Source of the DNA: Enoplolaimus lenunculus
Lineage: Eukaryota > Nematoda > Enoplea > Enoplida > Thoracostomopsidae
NCBI GenBank assembly: GCA_030248215.1
Contig: JASANG010001128.1
Location: 1-64,000, forward strand
Length of the DNA stretch: 64,000 nt
Reading direction: 5' to 3'
In this document: piece by piece, positions 8,046-21,222 of the stretch
How the letters are laid out: every line of letters starts with the position of its first letter
Position numbering within the stretch: the stretch's first letter is position 1
Translations under genes and position numbers: made by a program
The notes under the pieces: generated by a model
Databases searched by the model: none
Told to the model about the DNA's origin: nothing
The model's input: the letters and a program-made list of their open reading frames with translations, nothing else

Positions 8046-10527
8046 TGGATATTAAATAAGCGCACGCTGCTAGCAAACAGAAAACCATACCAACTAAAAT
8101 AGTCAATGCCAAATCGTTTAACTTTCGTGCGCACGGTCGTCCGTCGAATGACCGCAACGCCAAAATCAACGCCTGCAACTACTTCGCAATTCGTATATAA
8201 TTTAAAACTAAACCATGCATTCACATTTTAGGTTGACCAAAAACGCGTTAAAAACCAAACACTACCGTAATCATTGGCAATATCCTGCCATGACTCATTC
8301 ACTGGTTCACAATTAAACACTACGCATGAACCTGAAAGCGACTCAACCAAGAGTCAAAAACATCCGATCTCATACGTCAGATAAAACGGCAATATGTACA
8401 CCGAACACGTCTGATTAGTCATATTATGCGTTTCGCCATATCAACTGAATGAGTTTCATATCATACGTACATACCTTGGTTTGTTTAATACCTCCGAGAC
8501 TACAAAGAACGAACATTCAGAACCGGATACATATTTTAATATCCGGTAAAGGATATTTTTGATGAAACATATTAATCACGATTTATACGGACTGAGATTC
8601 CCTGCCCCTCCCTTCTGGCTACGGGTCCGCTAATCAAGAAACAGCTTGGACCCGGTCCACGAATATAACCAGTACAACCATTGACACTTGTACAGGGGGT
8701 GAAATGGCGACGCCCTGGCTCACTTTGCCCAAAATTTTTGCGTAAAATATGACACATTTAATCGGTTAAAATTAGCAATCCCACTTTTCCAACTGTCGAC
8801 AAAACCCGAAATTTTCTCGATCGCTTCGGTCGCCAACATTCGTGATATACCAATAGGGACGGTGCGTATGCAGTATTTGATAACATACGCCAGGCGCTCT
8901 GCTCCTACGACTTAAAATGAGTTTCATTATTGACCACAAATTGTAAAAAAATCCCTGCTCCTGTCTGTGTCCTCGAATGCCGGAACAGATATCAACATCA
9001 ACTGACTTTATACCGGAATTGCCGGCGGAACACAAATTATTACGCTGGAATCCTGCCATATTGTGTACTGGTTGGAGTTGCGCTATTTGTCCAAAATTTT
9101 CAAAAACTTTTAATACGTTTGTGGCACAATCGGTGCCGCCGATTTAAACATCTTATCGCTTTCTGTTCAACTAACAACCTTTGCTTAATATTTTTAAACC
9201 ATTAAAAATAACTCCAAGCCCCAACCGCTGCCCCCCGCAAATTTATTAGTACACTGCTGACAATTTTTTCCCACACTCTCCCTTGGAACTTTCCCACAGA
9301 ACAATTTCAAATGCCTCAGTAAATCATGACTCATTGGTCAAATCAAAAATTTTGAAACTTATGGGTCATGGGCCAACGGCTTGACCCATGTCTCATTGAC
9401 CCATGGATCAACTATATATACATATGGATCGCGGTGGATCATACCGCACACATTGTGCTGTGACCCCATTTCCATCTCTGCTCCACACCGCACCCCCTCC
9501 TCGCGGAACCAAACCCTGTGTGTACGCGCGTGACTACAATCACTATATAATTTCAGCTCTCAAACCATCGTCATCCCCTCACCCATCTCATGCATTTAAT
9601 CACGTGCCATTCATTGTTCTACGCATTTGCTCTCACTATACTATACATAGCCAAAACCAAGCAATCAACCTCACAAATCTCTATAAATAAACTTTAAAAT
9701 ATACAATCACAGCTAACAAACCAAATACATATATACTTATCTCATATGACTGACTCATACTTCGATAACGAAACTTCCCTATACTCAATAAACTACTCCG
9801 AGCTTTGAAAACTCAACTAAAACAAAAAATATTCAAGTCTAAATGGGGCCAGTTGCTGGCAGCAAGTAATCGTTTCGCGTTCAGTTCAACTTGAAACTCT
9901 TCAATCAAACCGACCATCGCCCGGACCGGTGCTAAAGATTATCCCAGTTAGATTGCGTACGTTAAAGTATAGAATACAGCAGCAAAATGTTTATACACAA
10001 AGCGATCAAATCACCAGCTTCACATACACACAGAGTGGACGCACCGAGAAATTCACATTAGCGCAAGACGAAATCATTGAAACCATTGGTCCAATAAACT
10101 TGCAGGTGCACTGTTAGCAATTTCCTAAGATGTATGGTACGTAACTCAATGCCTTCAATAGACGTAAAAAAAGCAGTTTGATTGGATTTTGGCTTGCAAG
10201 GCGGTGGCCGATTGGCCCCCCTCTGCCCGCACGTCACTGGCTTCACACAAACTAGCAACATAATATAAATATATATTATATATATAGATATATATTATAT
10301 ATACCCATCTTTATAATACATTAAATATAACATATATTTATATATTACGTAATTGTTTTCACTTTAAAGCTATTCTACTGCTGAGCAATTACCTTGAGCC
10401 TATAAATCATTACACTTACCCACACGGCATATATATAAGTAAATATGACATAAATATGCTTATCTACTAGCAGTTAGCTTATATAGAATTGCAACATCAC
10501 ATGTTTTTAGTCGAACGCGTAGGCAAA
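8046..10527. other. Intergenic stretch, no gene seen
   Basis: It holds short MITE relics (CCGGATA near 8523, CTGGCTACGGGTCC near 8616 from the CGTAGCCA family) and a cluster of GACCCATG/CATGGGTC palindromes at 9360-9410. An AT-dinucleotide palindrome lies at 10262-10300. I see no exon with convincing splice sites. Confidence 0.5.
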
Positions 10528-11312
10528 CAGGAGGGTGCGACCGGATACCAAAAAATACCGGAGCCGGATAATTAATTCAAATTTAATACTAATTGCATTC
10601 AAACATCAAAACGTACATAGCTAACAATTCTTCCTTCAGTGGCCCAAGGTACATATCGAAAGTGTTTACGTGACCAAACTTAACATCTAACGCCGATGCA
10701 TTTTAACACTAACAATGACCCTATTAAGTTTTATGTTCTTGTAGCAAAAGATATTCCGTTTTCCCTAAGCACTATATAATAGACGTGACTACGATTACGG
10801 CTATTATTTTTTGCTTAGGCTTAGTTACAGGCACGATGGTACGCGGAAGTTTAGGCTAAACCTTAGGAATACGAATATCCACTCAACAAACGTGTGAACG
10901 CAATTGCAAGTCGCTTAATTTTTTGCACCTGTATTTTGATTGGTCCACTAGAACACACATGTCGTTCAGTGTTTCTGAATTTAATCCAAACTTTTTAATT
11001 TATTCATTTATATATTGCCGTAGGACGCAAATTAGTCGCATTAATTCATATCAAGCTTCAAAATAAAAATACTCTTTTATTGCAAATACTTGCAGTTGTA
11101 AGAAACTCGTGCAAGTTGCAGTTGCGAGTTCTCGCTGCAAAAACTTGCTCGTATGAATAGCGCTCAAAATTATATAATTGCATCGTAATTGGCATTACGT
11201 AATACAAATGACGATTTCAATTTTTTGAAGTTTTAATAAACATCAGGGCAAGTTAAAATACCGGAGCCGGACGTTAATATTTCACCGGAACCAGATATCC
11301 AGTAGCACTCTG
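10528..11312. mobile_element. Larger family A hAT-like element, about 785 bp
   Basis: The left end is CAGGAGGGTGCGACCGGATA and the right end CCAGATATCCAGTAGCACTC then TG. GTAGGCAA and GTAGGCAC flank it (7/8). The interior (10600-11220) is AT-rich with no coding frame. The pairing of these two ends is inferred from the flanking duplication. Confidence 0.5.
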
Positions 11313-12653
11313 GTAGGCACGCGACGCAACGGCTCAGCCTTGCCTCGGCTAGAAAATAAATTTATTGGAGTCATTAAAGTAGACCCAGAGATACCCCAAA
11401 AACATCCCATTGCGGTAGGGCTAACCAAACGCCAACCCTGCATCCATTCGTATATATTACGTATTGTACATACGTACGTACGTACGTATATCTGTCTTAC
11501 TGCAAAATTGCAAACCGTGTGAACAAACAACACTATTCTAACTAGGAAACAACACACAAATAAACAGAAATAAAAACTCATAGTCACAAATCAAAAAATG
11601 CCGGAAACAATTTCTTCTACGCACAATCAAACCAACAAACTGTCAACTACAACAGCTTCATATTTTTGAACCAAAACAAACCCCTCCGCGCCTGATCAAA
11701 CCAGAATCACTCATTTTTCAACTGGGGTGCAATCTCATATCTGAATTTTGTCGACCTCAAACCACTGCACCAGCATTTACATTAATCCAAGGCGTGTGTT
11801 AAATGTGCTTTTTCCCTGCTTTCACAGAAATTTTGAAAATCAGATATATATCCTATTTATTCCACCCTTTGTATTCGACGTTCCTGACTTTAGAGTGAAA
11901 ACATTTCATCCGGATGGCGTTAGACACGAGGACGTACTTACCTACTTTACATTGGTTCAAAATAAATGACGTCTATTACAAAACGAAAAGCGATAAGCCA
12001 GTTTCTAAATGCAACTATTATTTTCAAACATACAGGTTTCAAAACAATCCAAATAGCGCAACTTATACGTATATATATGAATATATATAATAAATATAAT
12101 ATATATATTATATATACGTATTTCATTAATGAACCAAACACAACCAGTCGTTGAACCAGCATTTGGAGTGAAAACCCGAAGAGCTGTAGTTTCAAAACGA
12201 CGTTTTTTCGTTCACAATGAACATATTTCACCTGCACGAAAGACGCAATTGAAACAAAATTGTAATTCCTGCGTTTGGATTTGATTTTTAAAACACCGAA
12301 CTGAAACATTATTTTTATGCTCGAATGCTCGCAAAGCGTTTGTTTTTGAAAGATTTCTAAATCTATATATTCAAGATGGAACGCCACACATACGTATTTT
12401 GGGCAAATTTCCAGCATTACTTACTTTGTTTACAAAAATTTCTTAGGAAATACACGTGATTGATTGTTATTCGTTCTACGAAAAGAATGTTTGCGTTTCG
12501 CTAACTTTTCGCATTGACCAACGCAGGCAGACTAGTAAAATTTAATAGCGCACGTCTTATTTCAAGCTCGTACGTATCTGACACACAAACAAGTTTAAAA
12601 TTGGCATTCAAGTAAAACATGCGTATTATTAAACTTCAAACGATACTGCGTAA
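11313..12653. other. Intergenic stretch, no gene seen
   Basis: It contains a TACGTACGTACGTACGTA microsatellite near 11468 and an ATATATAT palindrome near 12070-12115. No coding exon is supported. Confidence 0.5.
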
Positions 12654-13070
12654 TAGGGTGCAACCGGAATTATAAAATACCGGAACCGGAAAGTTAAAAA
12701 ATACCGGAACCGGAGCCGGAACCGGAAAATAAAAAATATTTGTTACCGAAAAATTCATTTTTAGCGCTATTTTATCGCTTTTAATGCTGTAAACACACCA
12801 TTTAGAATATCAAAATCCTGAAACAATTGCAGTAGGTGGAAAATATAAGTATGGCACAAATTGAAAATTTTGGCAATACACGCTCGAACAATTTTAGATA
12901 AATAAGTTAGAATAATACGCCAATTTTTCTTAAATTTTTGAATGAGAAAAAATATTCAATACCGCAAATACCGGTAAATTCCGGTGAAAAAATACCGGAT
13001 TTCTTACCGGAACCGAATAGCAAAAAATACCGGATTTCCCTGCGGGAACCGGAATTCCGGTTGCACCCTG
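12654..13070. mobile_element. Family A hAT-like MITE, 417 bp, perfect 8-bp TSD
   Basis: It runs from TAGGGTGCAACCGGAATT to GGAATTCCGGTTGCACCCTG. Both flanks are CTGCGTAA (12646-12653 and 13071-13078, 8/8). This is the best evidence in the window that family A is hAT-type. Confidence 0.9.
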
Positions 13071-15060
13071 CTGCGTAATATCAAGAGTTGATCATGACAA
13101 GAGTGTGAAGCGTAACTCTTAGATGCTACACGGTACAAAATGTACCACCGGGCGTTGCGTTTTTGGCCGACCCCCCTTTGCTTAGAGGGGGGTCGCTATC
13201 ACATGAATATTCCCTAAATTAAACTATAAGGGGACCATGTTTGACGCTGCATACATAAAGTGCCATGGTTCGCACCGGTTGTACCCCACTCTAAATAAAA
13301 TGAAAGTAGGGCAAAAACGCAACGCTTGCCGGGTAAATTCTTTTCAACGCAAAATCTACCCAGTTACATGCTCTTGTTCTTGTTGAAGTATGCATCATCC
13401 ACTCTTGGTAATATTAACTTGTAGAATTCGTTTTTCCAGTTTGCAAAAGCTTGCGACAGGCAGTTGAAATTTATCAGCACACAATTATCACCACACAATT
13501 CAATATAATACATCCCCTCTTATGACAAAACAGCTTATACAGTGCACATCCTATTCAGAAACCAAGTGCATATCCGCGAACACAAATAGCAAAAGCGAAT
13601 GCAACGAAAAAATAAACGTATATATCAAGGTTCCACCGGAATTCCTGTTGTGCCCGGAATTCATGCCAAACGATTCAATTCCTGTCCAGACGTCGAAAGA
13701 CGAAAGAATCGGAATTTTACGACGATCTTGTGACAAGTTATCGAGAATAAGCTCGAATCATATTTTACAATCAGCATATTTTAATTTGAATCACAGTCAA
13801 ATAGCAGTAATTCGGTGGTTGCAATATATTTTTACAATTCCTCTTCCGGTTCTTGTTGATGTTCCGATGCAAAAAATGAATTCCTGTTCTTGTTTCTTCT
13901 TTCTGTGCAATAGGTATGTATGTTCGTGTTGGAACCGTGATATATTAATTGCGTAATAAGCTATGTCATAATGCAACATGTAACTTTGATATCAAAGGCC
14001 TGAAGAGCAGATTGGGCTGTGACATATACATAGATATATATATCCAGAACCGGAAGCTGATAAAAGCCGGAACCGGAATTCCGGTTGCACCCTGGATGTA
14101 CGTATATAACTTAGTTCATAGTTTAACAATGCAAACGCGACACATAACTCACAGCACACGGTTAGTACGTACGTACACCAATACAGCAGTCGTTCAGAGG
14201 AAAATCCCAACGGTTTTAATCAAGACACAAATATGATTTTAGCCGCTGTCCTCTGAGATCCAAGAACTTTGTCATTTGCCCTCACATTGACAGATATTTC
14301 TATTACATTATATAAATTTAAAATTTTAAATTATAATGCTCACGGCATATACGTATGTCCACGCTACCAATTCCCGCTGACGCCACAAATAAAATCTTTC
14401 CAGCGACTTGTAGCGGGGTTGTAAATGGTACAACGATACCAGAAAGAGAAACCCAAAATTGATGCTTGATCAGTAATCGCAGTCAGTACCTATCACTTTT
14501 CACGTCAAGGGTTCACAAGCAACCACATTACGATAGGGAACGAAACGTATATGTACATTTATTTCTTAAGTAATCTCTACACTTCTGTCATGATTGGAAA
14601 TCAATTAAAGTCTTAAAGAAAAAACTGTAACTTTTGTGACACGATGTTAATAGACTATACCCATGCAAGTTGTAGGTAGTAAAACAAATTCTACAGTAGC
14701 GATATCCGGTCTCGGTCTAGGTAAGTCACTTATATTTTGTTGGTCTCGGTCTAAGTCTCGTTTTTCTGAGTTTTTCTAGGTTTATAACCGAAACAAAAAA
14801 AATAAGTTCCCGTTTTTCTGCTCAACGTTCATAATAAACGGATTTTGTTGATTTTTAGATAAGTATGAATTTTCGCCAGTTTTAGCAATCATTGTTACAT
14901 ATTACGTATTCTGCAATATTGTTTTTTAAACTTCATTACGTACTTGCTGATTTCACCAATATTTTCAGCAAATAGTAATACCTCTTTGTTTCTCTCAATA
15001 CGATAAACTTGAAAATATTAAATATGGCTGTACACAAATAATGTTTGTAAATGCTTTTTG
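13071..15060. other. Intergenic stretch with MITE fragments
   Basis: 13130-13330 is related to 29780-29960 (both contain ACCGGGYGTTGSGTTTTTGG), a separate degenerate repeat. 14045-14094 is the right end of a family A MITE. The 144-codon frame at 13522-13956 shows no domain or splice logic and I do not call it. Confidence 0.45.
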
Positions 15061-15346
15061 CAGGGTGGCACCGAATCCACGATTTGATCGAATCCGAATC
15101 CATTGCTAATTTGCCGAATCCGAAACCGAATCTTGCCAGTTGCAAGTTTGCCAGCCGCATAATTTTCAAACATTAATATTTCGTCCGCGACCTCAGTTCT
15201 GAGATTTGTGACTTGAAACAAAAAATATTGATTTATATAATAAGTTATTTAATTTTGTTATTGTTTAACAACTAAAAAACATATGCAGAACATTGTTGGT
15301 TTCAAATTTTTGCCGAATCCAGATTCGAACCTTTGTTGCCACCCTG
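15061..15346. mobile_element. hAT-like MITE variant (CAGGGTGGCA...TGCCACCCTG), 286 bp
   Basis: The ends are CAGGGTGGCACCGAATCC and a diverged inverted right end closing in GTTGCCACCCTG, with repeated CCGAATCCGAATCC inside. A second copy lies at about 16618-16941. The TSD is weak (GCTTTTTG/CCCTTTTA). Confidence 0.65.
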
Positions 15347-15833
15347 CCCTTTTAAAAATAAATTCTCTGCAAACAAAACCAGTTGTTATTAGGACGACAC
15401 ATCAAGGTATAAATTTTAACACTTGTTTTCGCTGTTTTACATGTGCTGGAGTTCTGTGATTTTTTTGTGGTAAATAAAAAATAAATTTGCAATAGTTTCT
15501 TAGCTTAAAATCATAAACAAGCCAAAAATTCTAATCGCATTCAACAAATTATTACGCCAAAATAAAAAAGCTACGTATACATATACGAACAACATTCAAA
15601 ACTTTCGTTGGAAAAAATTTTATTATATTTTCGGACATAGTGCAAAATTGACCGAGACAAAAAGTCTTGGTCTCGATATGTAGAATCGGTCCCGGGTCCC
15701 GGTTTTTGACCACGACCGCCCATCCCTGTTCTGCAGCAATAAAAATATACAATAATACCGTAAAAAACTGAACAATATAATAGCTAATTGCTCAAACTAA
15801 CGTATAAAATTCAATTTTATAACATTAATCCAT

Positions 15834-16231
15834 CAGGGTGCAAACGGAATTCCAATCAAAATATAGTTAAGGTTCCGATTGCTGGTATAATCGGAAGCGG
15901 AATCTTACTTTTTATCAAATTTGCCTGCACGAGGCTAGCAGTTTCTTATGCTTGAATGGCGGAAAAGCCCAGACCAAAAATGTTAATATGTTTTCGAAGA
16001 ATAAATACAAATTAATACCTATGTGGGACTGAAATAGCCCGGACAACCCAATGTAAGGGAATCTTCCTTGTTCATCTAGCGCAATGTATGAAAGTAGATT
16101 TTTCCAGGCCAAGCATACGTAAGTTTAAAAGCACGAATGCGATCTGAAAATTTCTAGTTCCAATTCCAGCATGTGCAAATTTCCTGTTCCAATTATGATT
16201 CCTGTATAATTCAGTTCAGTTTTGCACCCTG
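15834..16231. mobile_element. Diverged family A MITE, 398 bp
   Basis: It begins CAGGGTGCAAACGGAATTCC and ends TTTTGCACCCTG. The interior has TCCGATT/AATCGGA inverted motifs. The flanks (TAATCCAT/TATACCAG) do not form a clear duplication. Its right end lies 23 bp from the putative exon at 16255. Confidence 0.6.
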
Positions 16232-16254
16232 TATACCAGATAAACATAACTTAC

Positions 16255-16387
16255 CGCCGACACCGTGCTTGACGTCTGAGCTTCGTGTACTAAATACTGC
16301 TACCACAAGAAGCGTCCAGAAAACAGCTATCAGGGAACGTTGTTGAAAAATAAAATTAGATGGTGAAAATTGAGCAAATTCAAGCAT
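16255..16387 (-). CDS. Possible first coding exon of a membrane or secreted protein
   Basis: On the minus strand an ATG at 16387 opens 44 codons ending in a strong donor (GGCG|GTAAGT). The peptide has a polar start, then the hydrophobic stretch SLIAVFWTLLVVAVFS followed by TRSSDVKHG, which resembles a signal anchor as in type II Golgi enzymes. Downstream exons should lie at lower coordinates, but I could not identify any. The call rests on one exon. Confidence 0.3.
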
Positions 16388-16617
16388 TATAGTTCTCGCC
16401 ACGAACTGCCAGTCGAAAAATAATAAGTGATTAGGTTAAGCGAATGTCATACTAAGACACATTTTAGTTAAAACAAAGATGATGTACGATGACGAAGATT
16501 CCACAACCAACACTCGGATCTTTATTAATCCTTCATTTCTTACTTTATTCAAAAAAATGATCAGCATAAGTTAATATACGTACTGTCCAGCTAAAAATAG
16601 ATTAATAGATTAAAACA

Positions 16618-16941
16618 GCGTCTTCCACGATTTGACCGAATCCGAATCCAGTGCTAATTTGCCGAATCCGAATCCGAATCCTGCATGTTGCGAATTTCTG
16701 ATATATCTATCATTTGTTTCAGAATATCAACGCAATGCCAGCCGCATAACTTTTAATACGTTAATATATTTCGTCCCGACGTCAGTTCTGAGATTTTTCA
16801 CCTGAAATAAAAAAAATATTGATTTTTATAGCATGCTTAAAAATGAAAAACATATTGCCGAACTTTGTTGGATTCGGCTTTTGGATTCGGCTTTTCCACA
16901 ACTGAATCCGAATCCGAATCCGAACCATTGTTGCCACCCTG
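16618..16941. mobile_element. Second copy of the TGCCACCCTG MITE variant, left end eroded
   Basis: ACGATTTGACCGAATCCG near 16628 and the right end GTTGCCACCCTG match the element at 15061. The CAGGGTG terminus on the left is missing. Confidence 0.55.
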
Positions 16942-17721
16942 CTTGTGTTGCTTCGTGCTTGGTGTACACAGTTAACCGCTGCGGGAACCGAAAAAAGAAT
17001 TTGCCGAAATTTTGGTGGAATAAGAATAGCGGTGGAATCCTGTAGAATTATACGGTTTACTGTCTAAAAAATTTGCACAACGCTCCTTGGAGCAAGGGCG
17101 CCAATCGAGGAACACTTTACACCATGTTTTCGGTCAGTGAAAGGGTTATGATAGTTACCGTTGTAGGTTATTAGACTGGTTTACTGGTTTGCTTAGTTTA
17201 GTTATCCAAATTAAACTTTCATTACTCCACGGGAATTCTTTTTAACGGGGATCTTTTATCATACTGCGGGGTTATTTATAACCTAATGAATGGAACACTG
17301 GAATACGAATGCATCGTGCGTCCAATTGAGCGAAAATGTTACTGAAAATTAATGTTGTTTTCCGATGTATCCATCTATGTAGTTTTCTTTCATGTTGTGG
17401 CTGCAGGGTCTCGCTACAAAACTTTCAGTATGAACAGCACGTATCTTTTTTACGAAATTCAGTTCAATTCAAAATATGGCCTTAAAATAGTATCATTGTA
17501 CTAGCTATGTGAAATAAATGAACAGAAGCTGAGAATATTGTTGCTACATCATAATGCTTTTGGAGTGTCACAACGATACCGGCCTTTTGCCATCCACCAA
17601 TATAAAACGAACATTCATTACATACATGTCCCGATTTGTACAGATTATGATATTTACAATTTAGAATACTTAAAGTCCATTTATAATCAACTTCTCACTT
17701 TTTAATTGCCCCGCGTTTTCG

Positions 17722-17766
17722 ATGGGTCTGTCGAGACAGCTTCGAGCCTATGTCTTTGATGTGTCG
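17722..17766 (+). CDS. Very tentative first exon (15 codons)
   Basis: ATG at 17722 gives MGLSRQLRAYVFDVS, followed by the donor GTGAGC in phase 0. No partner exon is proven; the phase-0 acceptor at 22359 could join it. I recognise no family. Confidence 0.15.
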
Positions 17767-17832
17767 GTGAGCGTACAAAACATACAATTCTAAAATTTTT
17801 AGTTATTCTGCAACTGCATCATGCGGGATACA

Positions 17833-18632
17833 CGCTAACTGGGGCAGCGGACAACGCGTTTTGTCCCTTTTACAAGAGCGGGTAACATTCTGTCCCATAG
17901 TCGATCCGCTATCAAATTAAAAAAATTGAATTGTCTGCTATCCAGACGTGACATCTACTGTTTGTACTGCAGTATCATATGATATTCGAAATATTGTATG
18001 TCAGTATCACATACGATATGTTTGAAAATGTCTGCAAACTTGTGGTAACCTAGCTTGCTTGTCCTGTAAAATGTCAATGATACTAAACTTTGAAATTTGA
18101 CTTATTTGTACATATATTTAAAGAAAATTTTTGAAAGAAAGAGAAACGGAGAAGCTAATTGAGCGTTCGAAATGATTTAATGCAACAGGAATAAACTTGA
18201 TGTCTTTTAGAATGTGATATGATACTATAAAGTTTGAAATTTGAATTATTTGTACGTATAAATATATTGAAGGAAAGTTTTTAAAAGAAACAGAAACGTA
18301 GAAGTAATTGAGCGTTCGAAATCATTTAATGCAGCAGGAATCTAACTTTTTCCAATTTTGTTAGAGAGTAACAATTACGCTGACCTGCGTAGTATCATAT
18401 GATATTTAATGGAATTTTGGAATATGATGTGATATTCGCCTAAATGTAGCGTGGTATCATATGAAACATGTGTATTTGTATACAATGATCGCTCGACATC
18501 AGTGATTTGTAAGTGAATATCATGTGACATTTACATTTTGTCATGTTTTTCGGTATTTTGGTAGGAAAATTTTTGTTGACGTCGAATCAATATGGGACAA
18601 AACAGGCTCCGGGCAGCCCCATTTATAACGTG
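17833..18632. mobile_element. Foldback element rich in ATATCATATGATATTC, copy 1
   Basis: The left end contains CTGGGGCAGCGGACAACGCG then TTTTGTCCC, and the right end GGGACAAAACAGGCTCCGGG then CAGCCCCA. Copy 2 (22869-23803) has comparable ends. The inside has at least six variants of a 16-bp palindrome centred on CATATG. It has no coding capacity. The family is unknown to me. Confidence 0.6.
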
Positions 18633-18728
18633 ATCACCGCTTCCGTAGTGTGGCCTGGGTATTCGGTTTAGAAGATTGCTACTGATTAATAACGTGCCAA
18701 ATGACCCAGCAGAAATATATGTGCACAT

Positions 18729-18800
18729 CAGGGTGCTACCGGATATCCGGTTCCGGCTCCGTCTCCGGTATTTTTTCTTGCCGGATATTTGTTTAAAAAT
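18729..18800. mobile_element. Single end of a family A MITE
   Basis: CAGGGTGCTACCGGATATCC followed by GGTTCCGGCTCCG. No partner end was found nearby. Confidence 0.5.
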
Positions 18801-19475
18801 TTAAAAAAACGAAACTGAGCAGCGATCATGTACAGGTCACAATTTTGTTCTTATTTATGCAGTAGTTCCAGTCCAGGTATCGCGCATGGTGCATTAACAA
18901 CATTATAATGATGCACTTTCAACAATAATAGCATCGAGTTAATTAGCGTATTATTTAATAATACCTACGTGCGTTTATAGTTCCATATCTTTGTGGTTGA
19001 AGTAAAGACTTTTTGCAACTACACATTCGTTGAAGGTAGAGGTACTTGTAGAATAAATTTACATGGCCTGTCAAAGGTTCAGTTTCGTACCTTGCATGTT
19101 CATTTGTAGCAAATACGAAAGAATAACCTTAATCCTGAGCCCACACTTTTTATAGGCCTACACTTCAAAGTGAAGAAAGTCAAAACTAAGTCTAAGTGAA
19201 AACAATAGCCTTAATTCTAAGCTACGCCACCGTTTAAAGTACCTTGGAAAGACTGGATGCCCGACCGTAGACAGACCAAACAAATATTGCAACTGAACGC
19301 AACCTTTACATAAACATAGAATATGGAATAGGGTCGGTGTTAAAGTGTTAAGCTTTGTCCCGGAAACACTTTGAATATAGGACACGGAATGAAGAATTGT
19401 GAGGTACGTTCTAGCATTTGAATGCCGGTTTAGTATTAGATTGGGATAGGCACTTAGACTTGCATGCATACACAC

Positions 19476-19721
19476 CACGGTGCAACCGGAGGTGAAAAAT
19501 GCCGGAGCCGGAGCCGGAGCCGGAGGTGTGGCGAAATTAGGTAGTAAAAATGATCGTTAATTAGTTAATTTTAACCAATATCTGCAATATGTTGTTAAGT
19601 TGTTTGATTTTTACGCTAATTTTCAGCGAAATTTCGGAATGTCTTTCCTGAAAACTGTTACAAAAGTAAAACGAAACACGCGAAAACAGATAAATTTTGC
19701 AAAATTATGCGTTGTACCCTG
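19476..19721. mobile_element. hAT-like MITE variant (GGAGCCGGAGCCGG), 246 bp, perfect TSD
   Basis: It starts CACGGTGCAACCGGAGG and ends GCGTTGTACCCTG, with GCCGGAGCCGGAGCCGG near the left end. ATACACAC flanks both sides (8/8). Related copies lie at 27590-27926 and 60845-61209. Confidence 0.85.
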
Positions 19722-19849
19722 ATACACACGAATATATTTCAATTTATGCTTTATTATTGTGTTTGTTTTGAATTTCAGTTGTTTGTGGAAATAAATAATT
19801 GAAAACGTATGTGCTCGTGGTATTTTTTGAGTGATAGGCAATTAATTTA

Positions 19850-20102
19850 CACTGTAAATTTCAATGAGTTAATTAATCAACTCAGACGAATAGTTAGTTA
19901 TTTTTGAGTTAATAAATGTCAAGTTTAACTCACTCTGAATTGAGCTGATTCTCACTCTGAGTTGAGTTGATTCCGGTGGAGTTGATTAATTAAATCAGGA
20001 TGAGTTAAATCAACTCAGTATTTTGAGTTCTGATTGTCCTAACTCAAACTGAGTGATTCAACTCATTCTGAGTTAAAATCAACTCACTGGAATTTACAGT
20101 GT
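19850..20102. mobile_element. GAGTTGAT foldback MITE, copy 1 (CACTGTAAATT...AATTTACAGTG)
   Basis: The ends are TACACTGTAAATTTC and GGAATTTACAGTGTA. The interior is built of inverted GAGTTGATT/AATCAACTC words. Copies lie at 59571-59812 and 62537-62787. Confidence 0.8.
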
Positions 20103-20221
20103 ACGAAAAAACTCATAATTGTTGCTCTCAAACATTAATTCAAAAAGTAATATGGTTTACTAAGCCAAAATACAAACTATAAAAAAATATGACAATCAAT
20201 AAACAAAGAATTAAATTTTTT

Positions 20222-20352
20222 TCTTGGCTTAGGTTTAGGCTTAGGCTTAGGAATATATATGCTCAATCCGTACGCTTATGCTTAGGCTTAGGCTTAAGGT
20301 TAGGAATATGCGTATATATAGTAGTGTTCCGCCCTTGTGATTTATATTGGCG
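20222..20352. mobile_element. Hexamer MITE (TTAGGC family T), left-truncated
   Basis: Two runs of GGCTTAGG-type hexamers are separated by TATGCTCAATCCGTACGC, followed by the family's right arm GTGTTCCGCCCTTGTGAT. It lies in the same orientation as the 26049 copy. Confidence 0.6.
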
Positions 20353-20696
20353 CCCGAAGGTAAACCAAGTTTAGCTCTCAAAGTGTTTAAGTTCGATACT
20401 GTTTCAGATAGGATCAGAAGTTAAATGCTTAATAACAGAATTCCAACAGTCGATATCGTGGTCTGATCTGATACTTTGTGCCAAAAGACATCAAAACTTT
20501 GCGCTTTAATAGTTTTAGATGTCGTTAGCTTTGTTTGCTTGTTGATTTTAACATATACATCCTACTTTCTTATCAACAGAAAGCTGTATTTCGCAGAGCC
20601 TTATTCAAACACAACTGTATCGCTATATTTTTACTTGGGTTTTGTAAATTGAAGTTTTTACTAAAACTGTTTGCAGCAACAGTATACTTTATTTAT

Positions 20697-20880
20697 GGCC
20701 CATGTACAGAATAGGGCCAAAACAGCAGTATAAACGTATTCCTAAGCCTAAGCCTAGTTAAGCATATTCCTAACCTAAGCCTAAGCCTACTTAAGCCTAG
20801 TTAAGCATATTCCTAGCCTAAGCCTAAGCCTACTTAAGCCTAAGGCTAAGGAAGCGTACGAATGAGCCTATTATGGGCCC
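20697..20880. mobile_element. Hexamer MITE family T copy
   Basis: It begins GGCCCATGTACAGAATAGGG, has three CCTAAGCCTAAGCC runs and ends near TTATGGGCC. A half copy (GGCCCATGTTTAATTTGAGG) follows at 20955 and is interrupted by the next element. Confidence 0.6.
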
Positions 20881-21007
20881 TCAATATTATCACTTCTAAA
20901 TTCTGTTAGGCATTCTGCAACTCGGCAGGTGGATATCTCGTGGACAGATATAACGGCCCATGTTTAATTTGAGGAGAGTAATTTTAAAGTTTTAGACTAA
21001 TTTTTTT

Positions 21008-21222
21008 GCTTACAATGCAAAAAATGGTTGGTCAAATTGACTCTCTCCGAAATGGGCTCTACGGGACTACATAAAACTGAGTCAAATTCAAGTCCGGCAG
21101 AGACAAATTCGACTCATTAGTCGCACGTTTGACTCTGGCGGACTCGATTTTGACTCAGTTTGTGTAGTTCCGTAGAGCCTATTTCATAGAGTGTCAATTT
21201 GACTCACCATTTTTTGCAGTGT
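21008..21222. mobile_element. Foldback MITE with TGAGTCAAATTGACTC words, copy 1
   Basis: The ends read ATGCAAAAAATGGTTGGTCA and GACTCACCATTTTTTGCAGT, with GACTACATAAAACTGAGTCA inside. It sits inside a half family T element. Copies lie at 21680, 30267, 37470 and 62985. Confidence 0.75.

Noticed and set aside
13522-13956. 144-codon frame on the plus strand
   Set aside because: No recognisable domain, no promoter or splice context, and part of it is CCGGAATTCC-type MITE sequence. It could be a real small exon but I cannot support it.
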